Source: Nocardia miyunensis NBRC 108239
GTDB lineage: Bacteria; Actinomycetota; Actinomycetes; Mycobacteriales; Mycobacteriaceae
Reading direction: 5' to 3'
Length of the DNA stretch: 64,000 nt
Assembly: GCF_001613065.1 (NCBI RefSeq)
Contig: NZ_BDBQ01000048.1
Location: forward strand, 62,001 to 126,000
Below are positions 52,534 to 60,990 of this stretch, one piece after another. The notes beneath the pieces are model-generated. The model was given only the letters and a program-made list of their open reading frames with translations. It did no database searches and was not told the origin of the DNA. A program made the translations under genes and the position numbers. Positions within the stretch are counted from its first letter, which is position 1. Each line of letters begins with the position of its first letter.

Positions 52534-53286
52534 TCAGCTCGGGTCGGTGCCCTCGGCGATCTGCTTGGTCAGGGCCACGTGCACCGTCCACGTCATCCCG
52601 AGCATCCAGGTCACCAGGGCAGTGAGCGGGATCCAGAATCCGAACAGGCCGTTCCAGGCGAAGGGACCGGTCTTGAAGAACAGGACGAGACCGGCGGGAA
52701 TGATGATGAACGAGACCCACAGGCTCAGCCAGCCGACCCAGCGCGGGAGGATCGGCTGCGGGGTGCGGTCGATGAAGACCGCGGCCGCGATCGCGAGCAT
52801 CTGGATCCAGACCGACCAGATGACCAGGACGAACAGAATCCAGCCGAGGTCGTTCAGCGCGCGGGTGATGTCGGCGGGACGGTCGTCGGCGCGGAAGCTG
52901 TTCGCCATCCAGATGCCGACCGGATAGATGAACTCGAGCGACAGCAGCGAACACGAGATCATCTGGGTCGTGGCCAGCGCCTTGGCGCCGGGGATGCGCT
53001 TGATCTGCCCGGCGATCGCGATGCACCACGGAACCAGCAGCGCCGAGGCGGCCATCGTGACGACCATCATCAACCTGATCATGGTCGGGTGGTCGTTGTA
53101 GAGCTTCGCGATTTCATCGGAGGTGGCCGACGGGCGATGCGGCGGGAGGAATCCCGAAAGGGCGAAGGCCACCAGCCACAGGACCAGCATCAGCGGGCCC
53201 AGCCAGATCAGGACCCGCTGCACCTTCGCTTCCAGTCCTGCTTGCAGGTCATTCGTCACGTTCCCTGGGGAAACACCGGTTACCAT
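52534..53286 (-). CDS. PFAWNG-type polytopic membrane protein
   Basis: A 250-residue protein with about six spans, third member of the family (with 11237-12040 and 38801-39547). It has FLPPHRPSATSDEI, IKRIPGAKAL, FRADDRP, LNDLGW, PRWVGW and FFKTGPFAWNG. AAGGAAAG lies before the ATG at 53286. Function not recognised. It follows the hydrolase at 53384 by 97 bp. Unlike the copy at 38801 it has no AveC-like gene directly after it; a DUF4267-like gene and a FAD enzyme follow. Confidence 0.82.
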   Translation of the reverse strand: MVTGVSPGNVTNDLQAGLEAKVQRVLIWLGPLMLVLWLVAFALSGFLPPHRPSATSDEIAKLYNDHPTMIRLMMVVTMAASALLVPWCIAIAGQIKRIPGAKALATTQMISCSLLSLEFIYPVGIWMANSFRADDRPADITRALNDLGWILFVLVIWSVWIQMLAIAAAVFIDRTPQPILPRWVGWLSLWVSFIIIPAGLVLFFKTGPFAWNGLFGFWIPLTALVTWMLGMTWTVHVALTKQIAEGTDPS

Positions 53287-53383
53287 AAGTTCTTTCCTTT
53301 CTCAGAATCCACGAAATACGTCATCTGCTCGCGTCCGAATCGCTGAGCGACACTCGTGGTTTTCGACGCGAAAATTCCATTGG

Positions 53384-54181
53384 TCAGGCCGTCGCTTCCA
53401 CGAGTGCGCCGTCGAAGGAATCCGGAGCCTCGAGCATGGGGAAATGTCCGCACTCTTCCAGCCATACCTGCTGTCCATCGCGGAGCTGCTCCTGCAGCCA
53501 TGCCGCGGCCCGCTGGGAAAGAATCGGATCTTTCCTGCCGAGGATTTGCACCACCGGCATATCGATCTCGGCCAGCCGGTCGACCTGATCGGTGCGCATG
53601 AGGGTCTTCAGGGCCGCGGCGCCGACCCAGGACGGCGTCTGCAACGAAACCCGCAACAGCCAGTCGGCCAGCACCTGGTCCGGTGTCTGCGCGAACGCGC
53701 CGATGATCAATGCCCTCCTGGAGGCGATGCGGTCCGCCTTCTCGCGACCGACCACCGCGTCCTCCTGCTCCTCGGCGGGCAGGCCGAACGGAAAGCCCGC
53801 CTTGCGCGCATTCGCAACCCCGTTCGAGCCGACGAGGACAAGTTTGCGGACCAGCTCGGGGTGTGTCGCCGCGACCCGAAAAGCCACGAGCCCACCCAAC
53901 GACCAGCCGACCAACGCGACATCACGGGCATCGCGCGATTCGAGAACGGTCGTGACGTCATCGGCGAGGCGCTCGACGGAGTAGTCACCGAACGGCGCGT
54001 CGGAGCGCCCGTGCCCGCGCAGATCGATCGCGATCACGCGGCGGCCCAATTCGACAAGGGCTCGCACCTGGCGATCCCAGATCTCATGTCCCAGGGCCCA
54101 GCCGTGGAGCATGACCACGCACGGTCCGCTCCCCACGTCCTGCACGTGCAGCGACACGCCGGGTTCGACCTCTATTCTCAT
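53384..54181 (-). CDS. Alpha/beta-fold hydrolase
   Basis: A 265-residue hydrolase with Ser94 in GWSLGG, an acid in GRKDPILS and His in ECGHFPMLEAP. It is a clear paralogue of 16297-17145, sharing FPFGLP, DWL, PSW and the end motif. Its ATG overlaps the stop of the FAD enzyme upstream (TGATG), so translation is coupled. Pairing with a flavin enzyme suggests hydrolysis of the oxidation product, for instance an enol ester or vinylogous ketone, but that is inference. Confidence 0.87.
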   Translation of the reverse strand: MRIEVEPGVSLHVQDVGSGPCVVMLHGWALGHEIWDRQVRALVELGRRVIAIDLRGHGRSDAPFGDYSVERLADDVTTVLESRDARDVALVGWSLGGLVAFRVAATHPELVRKLVLVGSNGVANARKAGFPFGLPAEEQEDAVVGREKADRIASRRALIIGAFAQTPDQVLADWLLRVSLQTPSWVGAAALKTLMRTDQVDRLAEIDMPVVQILGRKDPILSQRAAAWLQEQLRDGQQVWLEECGHFPMLEAPDSFDGALVEATA

Positions 54182-55530
54182 CAGGCGGTCGCTTTCACTC
54201 GCCGGGAAAATTGCGCGCTGACGCGGGCGGCCGCTTCCTTACCGCTCACGAGCGCACCGTTGAGCCCAGGAATTCGGTCCATATCGCTGGCGAATTGGAC
54301 GCGAGGGGTGGGGTCGATATGCCGGCGGAAATCGGCGATCCGGCGGAATCTGCCCTTGCCGATCGCGGGCACCGATTCGGCCCAGCGCACGACCGCGTGT
54401 TCTTCGACTTCGCCCGGAAGCCCACCGTAATATCTCTTCACGCTCTCGACCGCGCGGTCGAGAATGTCCGCATCGGGCAGGTGGTCGGTGCGATCGAGGT
54501 ATTCGTGGGCCAGCAGCACGGTGATCAGGCCCTTACCCTCGGGAGCCCTGCCGGGCGCCTTGTTGTGGTCGGCGACGATCGAGATCGTGTCGGGATCGTC
54601 CTTCCCGGGGATCAGGCAGAACGTCGCCGAATCCCGTGGCCGTTCGGAGAAACCGATGACGATGCTGCCCAGACGACGGTAGCGATTGGTCTCGTACAGG
54701 CCGCGGTGGTTGTCGTCCATCTGCGGGTACATCTCCAGCGCCGGTTCGGCGGTGGTAGCGATGACGCAGGCGTCGAAGGTTTCGGTGTGCTGACCCGCGC
54801 CCGGGCTCTCATACGTCACCGATACCGAGGTGTTGTCGTTGGTGACGTTGACGACCCTGTGCTCGAGCCGCGTGTCGACGAGTGTCGACACATGCTCCGG
54901 CAGCCCGGCCACACCGGAGGTGAGGTTGTAGACGTGCGAGACCAGCATATTCCGCACCGTCCAGTGCAGTAGCGCCACCGAGGTTTCGTTGGCGTCGGCA
55001 ACCCACGTACCGCTGACCAGCGGTTGTGCCAGGTACTCCAGCAACTCCGCGTTCAGCGCGCGCCGGCCGTACTCGGTCACGGTCTCGGTGTCGATTTTGG
55101 CCAGCTCGTCGTAGGTGTCGTAACCCAGCCCCTTGCGGTTGCGCACGACATCCGCGACCAGCCGAGTCGCCTTGAGCTTGCCCATCGGCGAGATCGCCCG
55201 CGTGGTGAGGCCCGCACGAACCAGCTTGGTCAGATCGAGATGATGCATGACGCCGTCGCGCGGTAGCCCCATCACAGCGGCCGTCTCGACGAATTCGTGG
55301 GTCAACCCGACTTCGTGGATCATGGCGATCGCGTCGCGATAGGTGCCGAGATAGACCGCGGTGCCCAGGTCCATCAAGAAGTCGCCCTTGCGGATGGTCC
55401 AGATCCGCCCGCCGACACGGTCACGTGACTCGAACACGGTCACGGTGAAACCGGCCTTGCGCAATTCGTATGCGGCGGCCATGCCAGCGATCCCGCCGCC
55501 GATCACCGCTGCGGTGCCGTGCTCGTTCAT
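54181..55530 (-). CDS. FAD-dependent amine oxidase-fold oxidoreductase
   Basis: A 449-residue flavoprotein with VIGGGIAGMAAAYELRKAG, VGGRIWTIRKGDFLMDLGTA and the C-terminal FAD segment FASDMDRIPGLNGALVSGKE. It resembles protoporphyrinogen-oxidase-like and squalene-associated FAD enzymes and is related to 50700-52043. AAAGG lies before the ATG at 55530. It is separated from the acyl-CoA synthetase by 68 bp and coupled to the hydrolase after it. It probably acts on a hydrophobic ring or polyene intermediate. Confidence 0.87.
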   Translation of the reverse strand: MNEHGTAAVIGGGIAGMAAAYELRKAGFTVTVFESRDRVGGRIWTIRKGDFLMDLGTAVYLGTYRDAIAMIHEVGLTHEFVETAAVMGLPRDGVMHHLDLTKLVRAGLTTRAISPMGKLKATRLVADVVRNRKGLGYDTYDELAKIDTETVTEYGRRALNAELLEYLAQPLVSGTWVADANETSVALLHWTVRNMLVSHVYNLTSGVAGLPEHVSTLVDTRLEHRVVNVTNDNTSVSVTYESPGAGQHTETFDACVIATTAEPALEMYPQMDDNHRGLYETNRYRRLGSIVIGFSERPRDSATFCLIPGKDDPDTISIVADHNKAPGRAPEGKGLITVLLAHEYLDRTDHLPDADILDRAVESVKRYYGGLPGEVEEHAVVRWAESVPAIGKGRFRRIADFRRHIDPTPRVQFASDMDRIPGLNGALVSGKEAAARVSAQFSRRVKATA

Positions 55531-55598
55531 TGCTGCCTTTCAGGTTGAAGCTGGGGTCGATCGAGTGAGGAATTCCCTTTTACGCGTGTAGTTTTCGG

Positions 55599-57212
55599 CT
55601 ACCGCCGGTCGGCCGCGGCCACTGCCAGGCCGAGCTTTGTGAAGTCCCAGACATCGTCGCCGTTGGGCCGCGCGCGCAACTGATGCTTCATCACCCGGTT
55701 CATCGCGTTGACCGGCAGGCTTTCCAGGATCTCGATGTAACGGGGGATCGCGAAGTACGGCAGCTCGGTCCGGAAGAATTCGAACAACTCCACCGGGGTG
55801 ATCGACATGTCCGGCTTCAGCACGATGCACGCCTTGATTTCATCTTCGGTCGTCTCCGCCGGAACCCCATGCACAGCCACGTCCGCCACCGCGGAAATGC
55901 GTCGGATGGCGTTCTCCAATTCCAGGCTGGAGACGTTCTCACCCTTGCGGCGCAACGCATCCGACTTGCGATCGACGAAAGCGATCTGGCCACTCGGCAG
56001 ACGGCGGGCGAAGTCACCGGTGTGATACCACAGACCCTGGAACGACTTCAGCGTCGCCGCGGAATTGTCCCAATATCCGTCGAATATGGCGAACTTCTCC
56101 CTGGGACGCAGGCAGATCTCGCCGACCTCGCCGTCGGGGGCAACCGTGAGATCGTCGAGCAGCAGCGCCACTTCGAGGTCGGGAGCCGCAACACCGCAGC
56201 CCGCCGGGTCGCGCGGGGCCGAGATCGGCGTCACCGTCACCGGCATGCACTCGGTCTGGCCATACACCTCGGTCCACGGGTCGATCCCGAACCGCTCCCG
56301 GAAACGCTCCTGATCCGCGGGCCCCAGCGGAGCGACCATCATCGCCCGGATGCGGTGCGCCCGATCCGCGGGCCCCGGCGGTGTGCTGAGCAGAGCAAGA
56401 CTCATCGCGCCGACCCCCAGCACCACGGTGGCCTCCGCCGCCACGGCATCGGACATGAACGTCTTGGCGCTGAACTGCGGGGCGTAGTGCACCGGAATAC
56501 CCATGATCAGTGCGCTGATCAGCATGAAGATGCCACCACTGAGGTGGAACATCGGCAACGGCGCGAACAGCGAGTCGTCCTCGGTCAACTCCAGGCCATG
56601 GATCGCGACCCGGCCGACCCTGGCGTAATAGCCATGCGGCAGGACGCAGCCCTTGGGAAAGCCGGTGGTGCCCGACGTGTACAGGATGGACATCGGGTCA
56701 TCGAGGGATACCTGCACCTGCGGCGGCGTTCCGCCGCCGGACGCGACGACATCGTCGAACGCGAGCACCTCAACGGTGGACGCCGGGCGATCCGATGGCG
56801 GTGGATCCAGCGGAACGAGCAGCCGGAGTTCGGGCAAATGCTCGAGCAGTGGCTCGACCGCGGCGTATCCCGCGTTGTCCAGGATCACGACGGACGCACG
56901 GGAATCCGCGAGCTGATGGCGCAGGAAATCGCCCTTGAGGAATGCGTTGAGCGGGACCTGGATCGCACCAAGTTTCGCCAGACCGAAATAGGCCTCGATG
57001 AACTCGATCCGATTGGGCATCAGTAGGGCGACCCGATCGCCCTTGCCCACGCCATGCGCCGCGAATCCGGCGGCCACCTCATCGGACCGGCGATCCAACT
57101 CCGCGAAGGTGTAGCCCTTACCGGCGACGTAACAATACGGCCGATCCGGATACGCGCTCGCCCGGTGGCGAAGCAGCTCACCGACGACGTGCTGGTGGCC
57201 TGCTGATGACAT
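55599..57212 (-). CDS. Acyl-CoA synthetase (CaiC-like AMP-dependent ligase)
   Basis: A 537-residue ligase with ILYTSGTTGFPKG, YGQTE, HTGD and DRKSDALRRKGENVSSLELE, and a C-terminal MNRVMKHQLR. The GENVSSLELE form is characteristic of CaiC-like ligases for carnitine or unusual acids rather than plain fatty acids. The ATG at 57212 has AGGAG five bases upstream; an earlier in-frame ATG would overlap the desaturase-like gene. The broken gene at 43174-43511 is a relative. It lies 13 bp after the desaturase-like FAD enzyme. Confidence 0.9.
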   Translation of the reverse strand: MSSAGHQHVVGELLRHRASAYPDRPYCYVAGKGYTFAELDRRSDEVAAGFAAHGVGKGDRVALLMPNRIEFIEAYFGLAKLGAIQVPLNAFLKGDFLRHQLADSRASVVILDNAGYAAVEPLLEHLPELRLLVPLDPPPSDRPASTVEVLAFDDVVASGGGTPPQVQVSLDDPMSILYTSGTTGFPKGCVLPHGYYARVGRVAIHGLELTEDDSLFAPLPMFHLSGGIFMLISALIMGIPVHYAPQFSAKTFMSDAVAAEATVVLGVGAMSLALLSTPPGPADRAHRIRAMMVAPLGPADQERFRERFGIDPWTEVYGQTECMPVTVTPISAPRDPAGCGVAAPDLEVALLLDDLTVAPDGEVGEICLRPREKFAIFDGYWDNSAATLKSFQGLWYHTGDFARRLPSGQIAFVDRKSDALRRKGENVSSLELENAIRRISAVADVAVHGVPAETTEDEIKACIVLKPDMSITPVELFEFFRTELPYFAIPRYIEILESLPVNAMNRVMKHQLRARPNGDDVWDFTKLGLAVAAADRR

Positions 57213-57225
57213 CGATTCTCCTGAA

Positions 57226-58800
57226 CTAGTTTTCATGCTTTACTGCTTCGAAGGCGGCCAGCCGACCGCACCACCCGTTGACCGTTCCGCCGGGATGCGA
57301 ACCCGCGCCCGCGAGATACAGCCCGGCAACCGGTGTGACGTAGCCGCCCAGCCCGCGGGCCGGGCGATTGGCGCCCAACCGCAGCGGGGTCATATCGACA
57401 TGGAAGTAACAGCCCTTCGGCGTGCCGAAACGGTCCTCGAAGTCCTTCGGCGTATGCACCACCCGGCCGATCTCGGCATCGAGCCCATCCATGAACCGCT
57501 GTGCCGACTTGATGATCGTCTGGGTGTACAGATCCTTGTTGGCCGACCAGCCGCCGACCGGATCGGCCGGCACGTTGGCGTGCAGGTACAACACGTCCTG
57601 CCCGGAGGGCGCGATCGTCGCATCGTTGGCCGACAGCACCGCCATATACACTGGCGGATTCTCCACGGCGAGACCGAGTTTCATGGCCCGCAACGCGGCC
57701 ATATGCTCCTCGAGGGTGCCGGTCATCAACGTCGCACGCCGCACGTCGAACCGGTCGCGACGCTTGGCCGCCGCCTTGGGGAATCCGACTCGCCCACCGA
57801 CCGCGAAGTCGATCTTGAAAGCGGCGGCGTTGACCGAGTTCGCCGGAATCATCGCAACCTTGTTGCAGGTCTGACGATCCAGCACCCCGTCGGCCAGCAA
57901 CGGACCCAGCGCGACCTGCGGCGCGCAGTTGGCCAGCACCCCGTGCCGCGACCGCAACCGCGAGCCGTCAGCCAACCGGACGCCGACCGCCCGCCCGCCC
58001 TCGACCAGGATCCGCTCGACCTTCGATTCGAGCCGGATCTCACCGCCATGACCGCGGACCTTCGAGGCAAACGCATTCATCAACCCGGTCATACCGCCAC
58101 GCGGGCGCAGCACCCCCAGCTTGCGATGCAACGCGTGATACGCCATCAGGAACATCCCGGTGCCGTCCAGATCGGCCGGGCCGATCATCGACGTCCAATA
58201 GGCCCACAACCCGCGCATCGCGTCGCTGTCGAAGGTCTCCGAAATCATCTCGAACACCGACAGCGTCAGCATCTTGCCCAGGATCGAACGGGTCTTACGA
58301 TCGGGCGCGAGTTTCAACGCCAGCTTGGCCAGATCACCCTTGCCCAGCGCCGACGGGTGCCGCGGGCTCAGCTTGTCGACCAGATCCATGATCAGGTCCA
58401 GTACCGGCCGCAGCTCGGCATAGGTCTTCGCATCCTTGCCGGAGAAGCGGCGAATCTCACCCAGCGTGCGGTCGAAGTCATGGAACAACAGCAGCGTGTC
58501 GCCGTCCTCGTTGATCCACCCGTACGGCGCCTCCAGCGGAATCGGCTCGTACCCATGGCTTTCCAGCCTCAGCTCACGCGCCAGCGGCGTCTGCGCCATG
58601 AACATGTCGTCCATCGCACCGACACTCAGCAGATGATCCGGAGCCTCCGGCACCCACGCCACACTCGCCGAGAGCCCCCCGATGAACGGCAACTGGTCCA
58701 CCACCAGCACCTTGCGGCCCTGTTCTCCCAGAGTGCAGGCGGCGCTGAGGCCGTTGTGGCCGGCGCCCACCACGATGTAGTCCCACTCGGTATCGGTCAT
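57226..58800 (-). CDS. Phytoene desaturase-like NAD(P)/FAD-dependent oxidoreductase
   Basis: A 524-residue flavoprotein, same length as the paralogue at 2076-3650 and similar along its whole length (VVGAGHNGLSAACTLGEQG, GAMDDMFMAQ, APYGWINEDGDTLL, GAGSHPGGTVNGWCG). GGAG lies seven bases before the ATG at 58800, which overlaps the stop of a small upstream gene as ATGA. It is the second gene of the leftward series under the class C operator. It probably performs dehydrogenation or double-bond isomerisation of a lipid-like substrate before CoA activation by the next gene. Confidence 0.88.
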   Translation of the reverse strand: MTDTEWDYIVVGAGHNGLSAACTLGEQGRKVLVVDQLPFIGGLSASVAWVPEAPDHLLSVGAMDDMFMAQTPLARELRLESHGYEPIPLEAPYGWINEDGDTLLLFHDFDRTLGEIRRFSGKDAKTYAELRPVLDLIMDLVDKLSPRHPSALGKGDLAKLALKLAPDRKTRSILGKMLTLSVFEMISETFDSDAMRGLWAYWTSMIGPADLDGTGMFLMAYHALHRKLGVLRPRGGMTGLMNAFASKVRGHGGEIRLESKVERILVEGGRAVGVRLADGSRLRSRHGVLANCAPQVALGPLLADGVLDRQTCNKVAMIPANSVNAAAFKIDFAVGGRVGFPKAAAKRRDRFDVRRATLMTGTLEEHMAALRAMKLGLAVENPPVYMAVLSANDATIAPSGQDVLYLHANVPADPVGGWSANKDLYTQTIIKSAQRFMDGLDAEIGRVVHTPKDFEDRFGTPKGCYFHVDMTPLRLGANRPARGLGGYVTPVAGLYLAGAGSHPGGTVNGWCGRLAAFEAVKHEN

Positions 58801-59045
58801 GCTCGCGCTCCCATCGGCCCATGTGCACCGGCGGCGCGGCGCGATCCAATGTCCTTGCGGCCGTGCGTATCTCCGGCAACCTCGTCGAGGGCGGGGCCGG
58901 CGGAGCCACGGCAGGCGATCCGCCCGAGCACGTCCGGCACCATCGGGCCCGCGACGATCGAGACCAGCGAGCCGAGTGTCTTCGAGGCGTGTGTAGCGAC
59001 CGCATCGGTCGGCAGCGGTGCCATCTGGTGCATAAACCCGGTCAT
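58797..59045 (-). CDS. Small protein of unknown function, first in the operon
   Basis: An 82-residue protein beginning MTGFMHQMAPLPTD, with a Val/Ile/Pro-rich middle (SLVSIVAGPMVPDVLGRIAC) and a polar, Gly/Arg-rich tail. I know no relatives. It is supported by AGGAG nine bases before the ATG at 59045 and by an ATGA overlap with the desaturase-like gene. The middle could be a short membrane-associated helix. It lies directly after the class C operator, so it would be the first translated product of the series. Confidence 0.55.
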   Translation of the reverse strand: MTGFMHQMAPLPTDAVATHASKTLGSLVSIVAGPMVPDVLGRIACRGSAGPALDEVAGDTHGRKDIGSRRAAGAHGPMGARA

Positions 59046-59134
59046 GCGGTGGATCTCCTCTCCGGGTCGTCGGGCTCCGGACGACGGCTTCGACCTACGC
59101 CCGTCGGTGTGCACGGGATCACAATACAGGATGA

Positions 59135-59150
59135 TGTCTGTTCACAGACA
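59135..59150. promoter_or_regulatory. Class C operator
   Basis: Seven-base arms TGTCTGT and ACAGACA with a two-base centre, in the gap between the leftward series (59045) and the TetR at 59198. A second palindrome CAGATATATCTG (59149-59160) overlaps its end. Confidence 0.75.
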
Positions 59151-59197
59151 GATATATCTGAATTCTGTTCCTAAACAGGCGCGGTTAGCATTACGGG

Positions 59198-59824
59198 ATG
59201 GCAACTACTCCCCGTCCTGCGCCGCGAACGAATCGGGAACGCACGGAGGAATCGGCAGTGCGCCTGCTCAGGGCGGCGATCGAGCTCTTCGCGGAGAAGG
59301 GGTACGAGCGCACGACCGCCGCCGAGATCGGCATCCGAGCCGGCTTCAGCCGCAATATGGTGCGCGACCGTTACGGCTCCAAGGAGGCGCTGCTGCAGTC
59401 GCTGTTCGACTCGTTCGGCGAGCACCTGCTGCCCATCGGACGGCGCGAACGCACCGGAGACGGGCTCAACCATGTTCTGAGCCAACTCGACGATCTGGCG
59501 TACTCGATCCGTAACGAACCGGAGGCGATGCGCGCAATGATCGTGCTCTCCTTCGAGACACCGGGCCCGCTGGGTAAATTCGCACCCTGGCTCGAAGATC
59601 TCATCGCCGGGTACCAGCGCGAACTGGCCGAGCATCTCGCGCTCGGCCAACTCGACGGCTCGGTGCGCCGGGATCTCGATCCCGTGCGGGAAGCCGAGGT
59701 CTTCGTCTCCTACGCGATCGGCTTGTGCTTCCGCTCGGCCCTCCTGCGCGAGGCCTACGACTTCCCCGGAGAGGTCGACGCCTGGCGCCTCCGACTCGAG
59801 GATCACCTGCGCTCAACTCCGTGA
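59198..59824 (+). CDS. TetR-family regulator, candidate class C binder
   Basis: A 208-residue TetR protein with YERTTAAEIGIRAGFSRNMV and then RDRYGSKEALLQSLF. It is a paralogue of the TetR at 60991-61623. The DNA-contact segment SRNMVRDRYGSKEA is identical, and both genes have a perfect class C palindrome just upstream. It is divergent from the long leftward series that starts at 59045 and convergent with the AveC-like gene at 59844 across 19 bp. Confidence 0.9.
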   Translation: MATTPRPAPRTNRERTEESAVRLLRAAIELFAEKGYERTTAAEIGIRAGFSRNMVRDRYGSKEALLQSLFDSFGEHLLPIGRRERTGDGLNHVLSQLDDLAYSIRNEPEAMRAMIVLSFETPGPLGKFAPWLEDLIAGYQRELAEHLALGQLDGSVRRDLDPVREAEVFVSYAIGLCFRSALLREAYDFPGEVDAWRLRLEDHLRSTP

Positions 59825-59843
59825 TGAGTGCCGTCGGTCGTCC

Positions 59844-60938
59844 TCATTTGCTGTTCGCTGCCGGAATCGGGGTGACGCGATTGGTGACCGAGTCATGGCG
59901 CGGCATCAGGATGCCGGGACCGCCGCAGTCGTAGGGTGTGCCGGGGCCGCACACACCGGCCATGCGCCACGGCCGGTTGAGCAGGGATTGCGGCACGGGT
60001 CCGGCGTGCAGACCCCACACCTGATACGGCAGGTTGAAGGCGACGAGAATGGCAAGCTGGCACAGACCCGCGATCGCGGCGAAGCGAGCCAGGGTATGCA
60101 ACTTGCCCGACTTGATCTTCAGCACATCGATACAGCGCTCGGGCCATGACCTGCCCTTGTCGTCACGGAAGAAGTGCAGCGAGCTGATCAGGATGAAGGT
60201 GCCCGGCCAGGCCAGCATCTCGTAGACCGGGAACTGGTGATCGGTGCCGGCCCACAACGTCAGCCAGGGGACCGTGCGCGGGTAGTTGATCAGCTGGGTG
60301 TGCACCATGATGGACTCGACAACGAAGTCGACCAGCACCATCACGCCGAACGTCTGCAGGATGAGGCGCATGGCGGTTCGAGCGGGATGTTTGCTGCGCT
60401 GCCGGGCCATGTATCGCGATCCGGCCCAGCCACCCAGACCCACCATCCACAGGTACGCCATGCCGTAGACCAGGGGAACCGGGATGAGCTGGCTCCTGGG
60501 CATACTCCACCCGGGGATCTGGTCGAGCCATGAGCCGAAGTTCACGAACGTCGTGGCGTACAGGAATTGCAGATTCATCCAGTTCATCCACGGTTCCTGG
60601 AAGAACATGAGCCAGCACGCGAGGAAGAACAGCCCGTCGAAGCTGAGCTTGCCCGTCTTCAACTTCGGCCGGACGATGAAATGCCAGATGATCCAGCCGC
60701 CCAGCCCGATGCCGAAGACGACCTCGACACAGCGGACGAGGATCACGTACCACTCCGGCTCGAGGCCGCGCCCGATCGTGTTCGGCTTGAAATCCCCGCT
60801 CACAATCCATGCGGTCCAGACGTACGCGATCAGGGCAAGCCAGAGCGCGCCGTGAAAAATCAAGATCTTTGCGATGGTCGCCTGATTGTCCCGGGCGGGA
60901 GGGGACTGCGGTTGCGCAGAGGGCGATGTGACAGCCAT
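59844..60938 (-). CDS. AveC-like membrane protein, divergent member
   Basis: A 364-residue polytopic protein, the least similar of the three AveC-like proteins. It keeps FFQEPW, GSW, the in-membrane D-x3-E (DFVVES), H-x-x-P-x-x-E (HQFPVYE), FFRDDKG and the C-terminal CGPGTPYDC loop. Residues conserved in this distant copy are the best candidates for the active site of the family. It is divergent from the TetR at 60991 with a perfect class C palindrome between. It has no PFAWNG-type neighbour; the nearest membrane protein is the YYG-type protein at 61636. Confidence 0.72.
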   Translation of the reverse strand: MAVTSPSAQPQSPPARDNQATIAKILIFHGALWLALIAYVWTAWIVSGDFKPNTIGRGLEPEWYVILVRCVEVVFGIGLGGWIIWHFIVRPKLKTGKLSFDGLFFLACWLMFFQEPWMNWMNLQFLYATTFVNFGSWLDQIPGWSMPRSQLIPVPLVYGMAYLWMVGLGGWAGSRYMARQRSKHPARTAMRLILQTFGVMVLVDFVVESIMVHTQLINYPRTVPWLTLWAGTDHQFPVYEMLAWPGTFILISSLHFFRDDKGRSWPERCIDVLKIKSGKLHTLARFAAIAGLCQLAILVAFNLPYQVWGLHAGPVPQSLLNRPWRMAGVCGPGTPYDCGGPGILMPRHDSVTNRVTPIPAANSK

Positions 60939-60953
60939 AACAGGACTTTAACA

Positions 60954-60969
60954 TGTCTGTGAACAGACA
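60954..60969. promoter_or_regulatory. Class C operator
   Basis: TGTCTGT and ACAGACA arms with a two-base centre, in the 52-bp gap between the AveC-like start (60938) and the TetR start (60991). It must affect both promoters. Confidence 0.78.
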
Positions 60970-60990
60970 AGTAGACTCTAAAATCGAAAT

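Noticed and set aside
57235..59514. Plus-strand open frame of 759 codons opposite the desaturase-like gene
   Set aside because: Antisense shadow; it also runs through the class C operator and into the TetR gene in another frame.
39550..60938. Reading the AveC-like genes as part of a polyketide (avermectin-type) cluster
   Set aside because: There is no polyketide synthase, peptide synthetase, tailoring glycosyltransferase or exporter in the window; the setting is beta-oxidation.
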